Shown piece by piece: positions 43,880 to 51,834 of a DNA stretch of 56,145 nucleotides. A model generated the notes under the pieces. It had not been told where the DNA came from, searched no databases, and saw only the letters and a program-made list of their open reading frames with translations. How positions within the stretch are numbered: the first letter of the stretch is position 1; each line of letters opens with the position of its first letter. A program made the position numbers and the translations under genes. The DNA is from an uncultured Bacteroidales bacterium. Lineage in GTDB: Bacteria; Bacteroidota; Bacteroidia; Bacteroidales; FEN-979. Location of the stretch: assembly GCA_903845055.1 (NCBI GenBank), contig CAIMWF010000097.1, forward strand, positions 1-56,145, given 5' to 3'.

Positions 43880-45601
43880 ATGGCAGAAAGAATCGTTATA
43901 GATCCCATTACCCGTATTGAAGGTCATTTACGGGTCGAAATTGAGGTTAAAGATGGTAAAATCACCGATGCATACAGTGCCGGGACCATGGTTCGGGGAA
44001 TTGAGACCATATTGAAAGGCCGCGACCCCCGCGATGCATGGGCATTTGTCGGACGCGTCTGCGGGGTCTGCACCTCGACCCATTCTCTTACCTCCGTGCG
44101 GACCGTAGAGAACGCCCTGAAAATTTCAGTTCCCCCCAATGCCGAACTGATCCGCAACCTGATGGCCAATGCATTGTACATCCAGGACCATGTTGTCCAT
44201 TTTTACCAGTTGCATGCCCTCGACTGGGTGGATGTCGTGTCGGCGCTGAAAGCCAACCCGGCGGAAGCCTCCAAAATTGCACAGAGCATTTCAGTCTGGC
44301 CAAAAAGTTCGGTTGGATATTTTACCGACACCCAGAAGAGGTTCAAGTCGTTTGTCGAAAGCGGCCAGCTTGGCATTTTTGCAAATGGTTACTGGGGACA
44401 CAAGGCCTACAAACTTCCCCCCGAAGTAAATCTTATCGCCGTTGCCCATTACCTGGAGGCACTTGAATGGCAGAAGGAGCTTGTGAAGGTTCATACCGTC
44501 TTTGGCGGGAAAAATCCTCATCCCAATTACCTGGTAGGCGGGGTGCCCTGCTCCATTAATATTGAAGAGGCCAACGCAGTGAATGCCGAGCGTCTTGCCT
44601 TTGTCGGGAAACTGTTCGAGGATGCCAAAACATTCGTTGACCAGGTTTATATTCCCGACCTGATTGCCATCGCCGGATTTTACAAGAGCGACTGGGGCGC
44701 CATCGGGGGTGGGTTAAGCAATTACCTCGCCTTCGGCGACTTCCCCACAAACGGATTCAACAATCCCGAAAGCTTCAAAATGCCCCGCGGCGCCATCCTG
44801 GGACGCGATCTTTCCAAAATCCACGAGGTCAGGGGCGATGATCCCGAACAAATCCAGGAGTTTGTCAACAACTCGTGGTATGAATATTCGAAGGGCGACA
44901 AAACCGGACTCCATCCCTGGGAAGGTGAGACGAAATTCAACTACAGCGGCCCCAAACCGCCGTATGAGCATCTCGATTTTACACAGAAGTACAGCTGGGT
45001 TAAAACACCTCGCTGGAAAGGAAATCCCATGGAGGTCGGACCCCTTTCACGCATGCTGGTTGGTTATGCATCAGGCCGTGCCGATTACAAAGAGGTGATC
45101 GACGGAGCCCTGAAAGCCCTCGATGTACCTGTAGCTGCATTATTCTCCACACTGGGCCGCACAGCCGCGCGCGGTTTGGAAACAAAGCTTGTATGCGGAT
45201 GGGCGCTGGAATTCTACCAGCAACTCCTGGCAAATATCAAGAACGGCGACACGCGCACCCAGAACAATGAAAAATGGGAGCCTGCCTCGTGGCCGAAACA
45301 GGCGAAGGGCTTCGGAATGGTGGAGGCACCACGCGGTGCATTGTCCCATTTCATCGTCATTGAAGACCAGAAAATTGCAAACTACCAGCTGGTAGTCCCC
45401 ACAACATGGAACGCTTCGCCGCGAGATCTTAAGGGACAGCGTTCGGCATACGAGGAATCGCTCATCGGAACTCCCGTGGCCGATCCGAAAATCCCGCTGG
45501 AGGTTCTGAGGACCATCCACTCCTTCGACCCGTGCCTGGCATGTGCCGTGCACCTGTACGATGAGAACGGTACCCATATCCACGACATCAAAACCTATTG
45601 A
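43880..45601 (+). CDS. hyaB: Uptake [NiFe]-hydrogenase large subunit
   Basis: 573 residues carrying the NiFe(CN)2CO active site. Motif L1 GRVCGVCTSTHSL (Cys61, Cys64) and L2 DPCLACAVH (Cys552, Cys555, His558) supply the four metal cysteines. The maturation protease is expected to cut after His558, removing 15 residues. Length and both motifs fit group 1 membrane-bound enzymes. It lies between the small subunit and the cytochrome b gene. Confidence 0.97.
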   Translation: MAERIVIDPITRIEGHLRVEIEVKDGKITDAYSAGTMVRGIETILKGRDPRDAWAFVGRVCGVCTSTHSLTSVRTVENALKISVPPNAELIRNLMANALYIQDHVVHFYQLHALDWVDVVSALKANPAEASKIAQSISVWPKSSVGYFTDTQKRFKSFVESGQLGIFANGYWGHKAYKLPPEVNLIAVAHYLEALEWQKELVKVHTVFGGKNPHPNYLVGGVPCSINIEEANAVNAERLAFVGKLFEDAKTFVDQVYIPDLIAIAGFYKSDWGAIGGGLSNYLAFGDFPTNGFNNPESFKMPRGAILGRDLSKIHEVRGDDPEQIQEFVNNSWYEYSKGDKTGLHPWEGETKFNYSGPKPPYEHLDFTQKYSWVKTPRWKGNPMEVGPLSRMLVGYASGRADYKEVIDGALKALDVPVAALFSTLGRTAARGLETKLVCGWALEFYQQLLANIKNGDTRTQNNEKWEPASWPKQAKGFGMVEAPRGALSHFIVIEDQKIANYQLVVPTTWNASPRDLKGQRSAYEESLIGTPVADPKIPLEVLRTIHSFDPCLACAVHLYDENGTHIHDIKTY

Positions 45602-45603
45602 CC

Positions 45604-46323
45604 ATGAGAAGCCGCACCATCCCTTTGCGTGAAGTGCATGTATGGGAACTTCCTGTACGCATATATCATTGGATCAACGCACTTTGTATTGTTTCGCTGT
45701 GCATTACCGGTTATATCATCGGTAATCCGCCCGCCTTCATGAAAGGTACCGAAGCCTACTTTAACTTCTGGTTCGGTACCGTAAGGTTCATCCACTTCGT
45801 CTCTGCATTCCTCTTCTTTTTCAATTTTATCTTCCGCATCTACTGGGGGTTTACCGGCAATGAATTTTCGCGCTGGTACAATTTTATCCCCCTGAAGAGA
45901 TGCCAGTGGAAAGAGATCCTGGATGTAATCAAAGTCGATGTGCTCCAGGTTACCAGCAAACGTATCGATTCCATCGGACACAACTCCCTGGCCAGCCTGG
46001 TTTACTTCATCACCTTCCTCATCTTCCTGCTGCAGTGCCTCACCGGCTTCGGCATGTACGGCGCCATGAGTTCGGCATTCCTTCCCCGGTTGTTCGGCTG
46101 GGTTGTGCCTTTTCTCGGTGGCGACATGAATGTAAGGCAGATACATCACCTGCTGATGTGGGGATTTATCCTTTTCGCGCTGGTTCACATCTACCTGGTA
46201 TTCTACCATGATTACATCGAACGCAGGGGGGTAACCTCCTCCATGATCGGTGGCTGGAAATTTATCGAAGAGGATGTCATCGAGCGTCACGAGAACAAAA
46301 CTGAAGAGTGCCCGAAAGGCTAA
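45604..46323 (+). CDS. hyaC: Ni/Fe-hydrogenase b-type cytochrome subunit
   Basis: Integral membrane cytochrome b of 239 residues from the ATG at 45604 (a TTG two codons earlier is also possible). Histidines likely to bind heme lie in RIYHWINAL, RFIHFVSAF, QIHHLLMWG and LVHIYLVFYHDY. Four hydrophobic helices surround them. It takes electrons from the small subunit to the quinone pool and binds its C-terminal helix. Directly after hyaB. Confidence 0.94.
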   Translation: MRSRTIPLREVHVWELPVRIYHWINALCIVSLCITGYIIGNPPAFMKGTEAYFNFWFGTVRFIHFVSAFLFFFNFIFRIYWGFTGNEFSRWYNFIPLKRCQWKEILDVIKVDVLQVTSKRIDSIGHNSLASLVYFITFLIFLLQCLTGFGMYGAMSSAFLPRLFGWVVPFLGGDMNVRQIHHLLMWGFILFALVHIYLVFYHDYIERRGVTSSMIGGWKFIEEDVIERHENKTEECPKG

Positions 46324-46343
46324 CGACCATTTAACTGAACAAC

Positions 46344-46838
46344 TTGTCCTCTCTGCAAAACGAAATCCTGGTTCTCGGGATCGGTAATTTATTGATGAAC
46401 GATGAAGGAGCCGGTATCCATGTCATCACCCGCCTTGAAAAAGAGGGACTTCCCGGTGCCGACCTGATGGATGGCGGCACCGGGGGGTTTCACCTGCTGG
46501 GAATAATACAGTCGTATAAAACGGTAATCATTGTCGACGCGTCGCTCGACCAGTTTCCTCCCGGCCATGTGCGTGTCCTGCATCCGCGTTATGCCAAAGA
46601 CTTCCCGCGGCAACTGAGTGCACATGAAATCGGACTCAGGGACCTTATCGATTCGGCCGTTTTACTCGGGAACATGCCGGTAATGCACCTGGTTGCCATA
46701 TCGGTAAGCGATTTTCAGGACATGGGGATGCAGATGACCCCCGGGGTTGAAAATGCCATACCCGCAGCGATCGGCTGTATAAGGGAACTTATCGGGGATT
46801 GCATTTCAGGGGCGACCCGGCAGGATCAAAGAACCTGA
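46344..46838 (+). CDS. hyaD: Hydrogenase maturation protease
   Basis: 164 residues. It cleaves the C-terminal peptide of the large subunit after nickel insertion. The nickel-sensing residues of the HybD family can be placed: Glu in LLMNDEGAG, Asp in VIIVDASLD and His in LSAHEIGL. GIGNLLMNDEGAG is the family signature. The start is a TTG at 46344; no ATG is available. Its end overlaps the end of the convergent hypB by 13 bases. Confidence 0.93.
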   Translation: MSSLQNEILVLGIGNLLMNDEGAGIHVITRLEKEGLPGADLMDGGTGGFHLLGIIQSYKTVIIVDASLDQFPPGHVRVLHPRYAKDFPRQLSAHEIGLRDLIDSAVLLGNMPVMHLVAISVSDFQDMGMQMTPGVENAIPAAIGCIRELIGDCISGATRQDQRT

Positions 46839-47695
46839 AGCTGTTTCTTCAGCCATTCGTACCATTCATCCATTCCCTCTCCTGTTTTCACCGATACCAT
46901 GATGAATTCCAGATTCGGGTTTATCTGCCTGGCATATTTCATGGCTGTTTCCACCTTGAAATCAACGTACGGGAGGAGATCGGTCTTGTTGATGATGCAA
47001 AGATGAGAGGTTTCGAACATGTAGGGATATTTCAGGGGCTTGTCGTCCCCCTCGGTAACGCTGATCACAACTACCCGTTTTTGTTCCCCCAAGTCAAACA
47101 TGGCCGGGCATACGAGGTTGCCGACATTTTCAATGAACAGGATCGCATGTTCGGGGATTTCCAGTTTTTTCAGAGCCAGGTGGATCATGTTCCCGTCAAG
47201 ATGACATCCCGACCCGGTGTTGATCTGGATGGCGGGGGCGCCCGATTTTTCGATGCGGTCGGCGTCGCGGGTGGTTTGCTGGTCGCCTTCAATGACAAAT
47301 AATTTCTGCGTTTCCACCATTGAGCGGATCGTGCTCTCAAGGATGCTGGTCTTGCCCGAGCCGGGCGAACTCACCATATTCAGGGCAAGCACATGCTTTG
47401 CTTCAAACCAGCCGCGGTTGCGCTCTGCCAGGCGGTTGTTCTCCGACAGGATATCCAGGTTCAGTTTGACCATGTTGCCCTTCCCATGATCATGCGAATG
47501 GGTGTGCCTGATGCCATCGTGCTCATGTTCGTGCTCATGCGCGTGTTCGTGAGGGTGGCTATGGTCGTGCCCATTGTGGTCATGATCATGTTCGTGTTCG
47601 TGGTCGTGACCATGATGATGACCATGATGATGGCCATGTTCGTGGTCATGAATCTTAAATTCTTCTGGGTTTCCGCATCCACAGGTTTCACACAT
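46826..47695 (-). CDS. hypB: Nickel-inserting GTPase HypB
   Basis: 289 residues. It opens with MCETCGCG, the high-affinity nickel motif. A ~55-residue histidine-rich stretch (about 28 His) follows. Then the SIMIBI GTPase: P-loop VSSPGSGKTSILE, EGDQQT, a metal-binding Cys/His region around GCHLDG and VGNLVCPAMFDLGE, and NKTDLL. The His stretch can store nickel, as in HypB of Bradyrhizobium. Last gene of the hyp cluster, separated from hypA by 90 bases. Confidence 0.96.
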   Translation of the reverse strand: MCETCGCGNPEEFKIHDHEHGHHHGHHHGHDHEHEHDHDHNGHDHSHPHEHAHEHEHEHDGIRHTHSHDHGKGNMVKLNLDILSENNRLAERNRGWFEAKHVLALNMVSSPGSGKTSILESTIRSMVETQKLFVIEGDQQTTRDADRIEKSGAPAIQINTGSGCHLDGNMIHLALKKLEIPEHAILFIENVGNLVCPAMFDLGEQKRVVVISVTEGDDKPLKYPYMFETSHLCIINKTDLLPYVDFKVETAMKYARQINPNLEFIMVSVKTGEGMDEWYEWLKKQLQVL

Positions 47696-47785
47696 AATTT
47701 CCGGGTTTTTGTGTTTGGTTCGGTATTATGATCATTTCAATTAGCTCTCTCCTTTTCTGTTATTGAAAGGGAGCAGACAGCGTCA

Positions 47786-48127
47786 TCATTCCGCTACAAG
47801 CGATACCAGCCTGAATTCCTGGCCTCCTTTGATCTCTGATGGCAGGCAATGACAATCGGGACACATGTCAATGCGGTTTTGCATGATGAATTCGTTGTTG
47901 CAGATACTGCAAATTCCATTTCCCGGGATACGGATGATTTGTATTTCAGCATGTTCAAGGATTGAATCCTTTGCAAGCATTTCAAGTCCCCACCGGAAGG
48001 ATTCCGCCTCCACGCCGCTTAGGTCGCCAACTTCAATCACAATTTCGCAAATGGAGGAGTAGCCTTTTTTCCCGGCTTCGCGGGTGGCCAGTTCAATGAC
48101 CTCCATGGCAAGAGAAAGTTCGTGCAT
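47786..48127 (-). CDS. hypA: Hydrogenase nickel chaperone HypA
   Basis: 113 residues. The N-terminal MHELSLA holds the nickel ligand His2, and the zinc site is C-x2-C ... C-x2-C (CSICNNEF, MCPDCHC). It delivers nickel with HypB to the large subunit. It lies 9 bases after hypE. Confidence 0.96.
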   Translation of the reverse strand: MHELSLAMEVIELATREAGKKGYSSICEIVIEVGDLSGVEAESFRWGLEMLAKDSILEHAEIQIIRIPGNGICSICNNEFIMQNRIDMCPDCHCLPSEIKGGQEFRLVSLVAE

Positions 48128-48136
48128 ACCTTTATA

Positions 48137-49159
48137 TTAACAGATGCGTGGTAACGGATCACCGGTCAGGCTATCAATGATGCGCCTGCTGCCGGTACCG
48201 GTGTTTAATACTACCTTGCCGGGATGCTCAGCGACAACCTGCCCGATCACGGCGCAATCCTTTCCAAGAGGATGACTTTTCATGATTTCCATGATTTTGT
48301 GGCTTTCTTCCGCACCGGCAACAATCAGCACCTTTCCTTCGTTGGCGATGTGAAGCGGGTCGAAACCCAGGATTTCGCAAATGGCTCCGACATCCTTGCT
48401 GACGGGGATGGTCTCCTCGTGAATCGAGATTCCCAACTTAATTTTGGCGGCCAGTTCGTTGAGAACCGTCGCAACGCCTCCTCGGGTTGGATCGCGCATA
48501 AACTTAACTCCCGTCGAATGGTCCAGGATGTCACAAACCAGGTGGTTCAGCGAAGCGCAATCGGATTCGACATGCGACCTGAAATTAAAATTTTCACGCG
48601 CATTCATCACAGCCATCCCGTGATCGCCGATGGTTCCGTTGATCATGATCACGTCACCCGTTACGATGTTCCGACCCAGAGCAACCTGGCTGCCACATGG
48701 ATGGATCATCCCGACCCCGGCCGTGTTGATAAAGATTTTGTCGCATTTCCCTTTATTAACAACCTTTGTGTCGCCGGTTACAACGGACACCCCGGCAAGG
48801 CGCGCTTCTGCAGCTATTGACTGTACGATCGTCTCCAGGTCCTGCATCGGGAACCCCTCCTCGAGGATCATCGAAACGCTTATATAACGCGGAATAGCTC
48901 CTGAAACCGCAAGGTCGTTGACGGTGCCGCACACCGCCAGTTTGCCGATGTTGCCACCCGGGAAAAAGATGGGGTCGATCACAAAAGAGTCGGTGGTAAA
49001 GGCAATCTTTGTGCCCTCCACCGGGAGGATGGCGGCATCGGTTTGCTGCCGCAAGATTTCATTATCGAAATATTTCAGAAACAGGTTTTCTATGAGATCA
49101 TGCATCATCCGGCCGCCATTGCCATGGCTCAGCAGTATTTTATCTTCCCTTTTTGTCAT
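48137..49159 (-). CDS. hypE: Carbamoyl dehydratase HypE
   Basis: 340 residues. It turns the carbamoyl group received from HypF into a thiocyanate at its C-terminal cysteine, and the chain ends PRIC as required. ATP-binding features include LLSHGNGGRMMHDLI and the PurM-like GGVATVLNELA segment. Its start overlaps the stop of hypD by four bases. Confidence 0.96.
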   Translation of the reverse strand: MTKREDKILLSHGNGGRMMHDLIENLFLKYFDNEILRQQTDAAILPVEGTKIAFTTDSFVIDPIFFPGGNIGKLAVCGTVNDLAVSGAIPRYISVSMILEEGFPMQDLETIVQSIAAEARLAGVSVVTGDTKVVNKGKCDKIFINTAGVGMIHPCGSQVALGRNIVTGDVIMINGTIGDHGMAVMNARENFNFRSHVESDCASLNHLVCDILDHSTGVKFMRDPTRGGVATVLNELAAKIKLGISIHEETIPVSKDVGAICEILGFDPLHIANEGKVLIVAGAEESHKIMEIMKSHPLGKDCAVIGQVVAEHPGKVVLNTGTGSRRIIDSLTGDPLPRIC

Positions 49160-50235
49160 GAACGGTATTTATAATAGGTGGCACAGGTTCCTTCGCCCGA
49201 AACCATGCAGGCTCCCACCGGCTCCTCGGGAGTGCATGACTTTGCAAACAGGTTGCAGTCGGCCGGTGTTTTCAGTCCCCGGAGAATCGAACCACAGATG
49301 CAGCCCTTCGGGTCTTTCGGTTCGGGAATGGTGAGCGGAAATTGTTTTTCGGCATCAAAACCGGAGAATTCAGCCCTGATTTTAAGCCCGCTTCCAGGGA
49401 TCACCCCCAGGCCGCGCCACCGGTCGTCTTTTTGCTCGAAAACCCTGTCAAGCAGTTCAGTGGCAATCTTATTTCCTTCGGGATGGACCAGCCGGCGGTA
49501 TTGAATCTCCACTTTCGGGGTCCCGGCTTCAAACTGGCGAACCAGCATCAGGATAGCCTGCATCATGTCGAGCGGTTCGAACCCGGCAACCACCACGCCA
49601 AGCCCGTGAACCCTGGCGAGGTCATTGTAAATCGAGGTACCTGTAATGGCACTCACATGACCGGGTGCAATGAATCCGTCAATCTTCACACCCTCATCCA
49701 CGAGCGCCTTCATCACGGGGGGCATGATCTTGTGGGCACTGAGCACAAAGAAATTGGCCCTGTTCTGCGATTCAGCCTGCGCAATTGCAGCGGCCGTGGC
49801 CGGGGCGGTGGTCTCAAAACCGATCCCCAGGAAAAATACCGGTCTCCCGGGATTTTTCCCCGCGATTTCAACCGCTTCCAGCACCGAATAGACGATCCGG
49901 ATGTCGGCACCGTTCGCCTTTTCCTTTTCCAGCGAAGTAACCGAGCCGGGAACGCGGATAAGGTCGCCGTATGTGGTCAAAATGGCCCCGGGAACTTTGC
50001 TGCAGGCAATGGCGGTGTCGAGAAAATGCTGGCTGGAAACGCAAACCGGGCAACCGGGCCCCGAAAGCAACCGGATATTGGGTGGCAGCAGGGCACGGAG
50101 CCCGAAGCGGTGAATCGCCATGGTGTGGCCGCCGCAAACCTCCATCAGGGAGATCTCCTTCTTCGAGATCCTCTTTAATTCGCCGGAGACGGCAAGGATC
50201 AGCTCCTTTTTACGGTATTCGTCGATGTACTTCAT
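49156..50235 (-). CDS. hypD: Hydrogenase Fe-cyanide assembly protein HypD
   Basis: 359 residues. It holds the iron on which CN and CO ligands are built, with HypC. Signatures: MEVCGGHTMAIHRFGL, LSGPGCPVCVS and LGIGFETTAPATAAAI. C-terminal cysteines (GCICGSILRG, CNLFAKSC) bind the [4Fe-4S] cluster. It lies 26 bases after the YdeI-like gene. Confidence 0.96.
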   Translation of the reverse strand: MKYIDEYRKKELILAVSGELKRISKKEISLMEVCGGHTMAIHRFGLRALLPPNIRLLSGPGCPVCVSSQHFLDTAIACSKVPGAILTTYGDLIRVPGSVTSLEKEKANGADIRIVYSVLEAVEIAGKNPGRPVFFLGIGFETTAPATAAAIAQAESQNRANFFVLSAHKIMPPVMKALVDEGVKIDGFIAPGHVSAITGTSIYNDLARVHGLGVVVAGFEPLDMMQAILMLVRQFEAGTPKVEIQYRRLVHPEGNKIATELLDRVFEQKDDRWRGLGVIPGSGLKIRAEFSGFDAEKQFPLTIPEPKDPKGCICGSILRGLKTPADCNLFAKSCTPEEPVGACMVSGEGTCATYYKYRS

Positions 50236-50261
50236 CCGTGTATCACTTCTCGCGGGTTAAT

Positions 50262-50882
50262 TCATGGTCGGGCTTCCTGTTTTGACGCGGCTGCTGAACG
50301 GCCGTAGCTCAATTGTTTTATTTTCCGGCCCGACTCACAGTCGCGTACCAATTCCTGAAATCTTTTAACAATGGTGGTTTCCTGCTTTGCAGACATCACC
50401 CATTTAAGGGCTGTTTTCCTGTACGACGGCGGGGAAGCCATGAAGTAATCCCATGCCTTTTGGTTCTCCCTGAATTTTTGCCCTAAGTTTTCAGGTAGTG
50501 CATAGGTGTCATTTTCATAGGCATAGGTCCCGGTAAGGTGCTCCTTTCGCATGTTGTATGCGGCAAGACCGGCCTGGTTCATCCTCCCGGTGCGAATCAG
50601 TTCCTCCACTTTCCTGATGTTGATGTTACTCCAGGTGCTTGATGGCTTTCGCGGTGTGAAACGGATCCTGTAGCTTTCGTGGTCGATTGAATTGCGAACG
50701 CCGTCGATCCAGCCAAAACAAAGGGCTTCATCCACTGACTCGCTCCAGGTAATACTTTTTTTCCCGCTGCCGGTTTTGAAGTAACCAACAAATATTTCGG
50801 TGGCATGATCATGATGCTGCTCCAGCCATCTCCTGAACTCAGCCGTTGAGGGAAAAAATAGAGGTTCGGTTTCCATGCTCAT
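50262..50882 (-). CDS. YdeI/OmpD-associated family protein
   Basis: 206 residues from the ATG at 50882. The family phrase FRRWLEQHHDHATEIFVGYFKTGSGKKSITWSES, then DEALCFGWIDGVRNSIDHESYRIRFTPRKPSSTWS, is clear. YdeI-type proteins are soluble, of unsettled function, and have been linked to membrane-stress tolerance. It is enclosed in the hyp cluster: the start is one base after the outer-membrane protein gene and hypD follows. A longer frame to 50951 overlaps that neighbour and looks artificial. Confidence 0.85.
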   Translation of the reverse strand: MSMETEPLFFPSTAEFRRWLEQHHDHATEIFVGYFKTGSGKKSITWSESVDEALCFGWIDGVRNSIDHESYRIRFTPRKPSSTWSNINIRKVEELIRTGRMNQAGLAAYNMRKEHLTGTYAYENDTYALPENLGQKFRENQKAWDYFMASPPSYRKTALKWVMSAKQETTIVKRFQELVRDCESGRKIKQLSYGRSAAASKQEARP

Positions 50883-50883
50883 C

Positions 50884-51606
50884 TCATTTTTCGGCGGGTT
50901 CCTGGCTTTTTTCGGTTGATTCCGTAATTTTTTTCCTGAAGGTGTAGGCAAACCCTAAGTTCGCATTCAGATTCATCATTTTTGCATGACCTTCATCCTG
51001 CCAGTTGCCCGCAATGTCGGTCAGGTTAACATTGAACCTGGTTTCGAATGTAATGCTGAAATGGCTGCTGACGGCTAATTCGAGCCCGACGCCGGGGGAA
51101 ATGCCGAATTCAAAATGTGGATAATAGGAGTTCGCATTTCCATGAAGGGTATCGGTTACAGAAATGAGTGGATTTCCTGTCAGCCAGTGATGGTTCGTCC
51201 CGGTTAGTTCAGAATGGACCAACGCCCCGAAATAAATGCCCGGGTAAACAAAAAATTTCAGCCTTGAACCGAAAACAAACTGCGGCTGGAAATGGAGGTA
51301 TAAATTATCGACGGTATAGGAAAAATCGTAAACATTTCCTCCGGACAGTCCGCCTGTAGCTGACTTTACGCCAAACGCCCGCTGGGTATATTCAATTTCA
51401 ATCCCATGATTAAAGGTTGACTGCGACCGCTGGCGGATGGACAATGACAGGGAATATGAAGGCAGGGAATAATGGTAAACGGCATTGGTATAATCGGGTT
51501 TTGTGAACCAGAAATAACCAAGTCCGCCTTTAATCCCAATCTGGAGCTGCGCCTGGCAATAAAAGGGCAGCAGGGATATCAGCAGGAAAAACCATCGTTT
51601 ATTCAT
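50884..51606 (-). CDS. PorT-like outer-membrane beta-barrel protein
   Basis: 240 residues with a signal peptide (RWFFLLISLLPFYCQA). The mature part has the outer-membrane beta-barrel pattern (LQIGIKGGLGYFWF, NLYLHFQPQFVFGSRLKFFVYPGIYFGALVHSEL, FEFGISPGVGLELAVSSHFSITFETRFNVNL) ending LNANLGFAYTF. No hydrogenase link is known. It lies three bases after hypC and one base before the YdeI-like gene. Confidence 0.8.
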   Translation of the reverse strand: MNKRWFFLLISLLPFYCQAQLQIGIKGGLGYFWFTKPDYTNAVYHYSLPSYSLSLSIRQRSQSTFNHGIEIEYTQRAFGVKSATGGLSGGNVYDFSYTVDNLYLHFQPQFVFGSRLKFFVYPGIYFGALVHSELTGTNHHWLTGNPLISVTDTLHGNANSYYPHFEFGISPGVGLELAVSSHFSITFETRFNVNLTDIAGNWQDEGHAKMMNLNANLGFAYTFRKKITESTEKSQEPAEK

Positions 51607-51609
51607 AGT

Positions 51610-51834
51610 TCACTGTGGGCTGTTATCGGCAATTTCATTCAGCAACCGCAAAGTCTCGGCTGCCTCCTCCGGGTCAACTTTCTCAATGGCAAACCCTGCG
51701 TGGAGCATGATGTAATCCCCCGGTTGAACATTGTCGAGCAGCAGGAGGCTGGCTGTATATTCAACATCTTCGATGGTGACCAGGGCATTTGACCCAACGA
51801 TGCTGATCACCTTTGCGGGTATGGCTAAACACAT
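51610..51834 (-). CDS. hypC: Hydrogenase assembly chaperone HypC
   Basis: 74 residues. It begins MCLAIPAKV, where Cys2 binds the iron ligand group; the GDYIMLHAGFAIEKVD segment is typical. It partners HypD and presents Fe(CN)2CO to the large subunit. It overlaps hypF by ten bases. Confidence 0.96.
   Translation of the reverse strand: MCLAIPAKVISIVGSNALVTIEDVEYTASLLLLDNVQPGDYIMLHAGFAIEKVDPEEAAETLRLLNEIADNSPQ

Noticed and set aside
45595-46290. Long minus-strand frame opposite the cytochrome b gene
   Set aside because: The plus strand encodes a clear hydrogenase cytochrome b with heme histidines; the other frame is a shadow.
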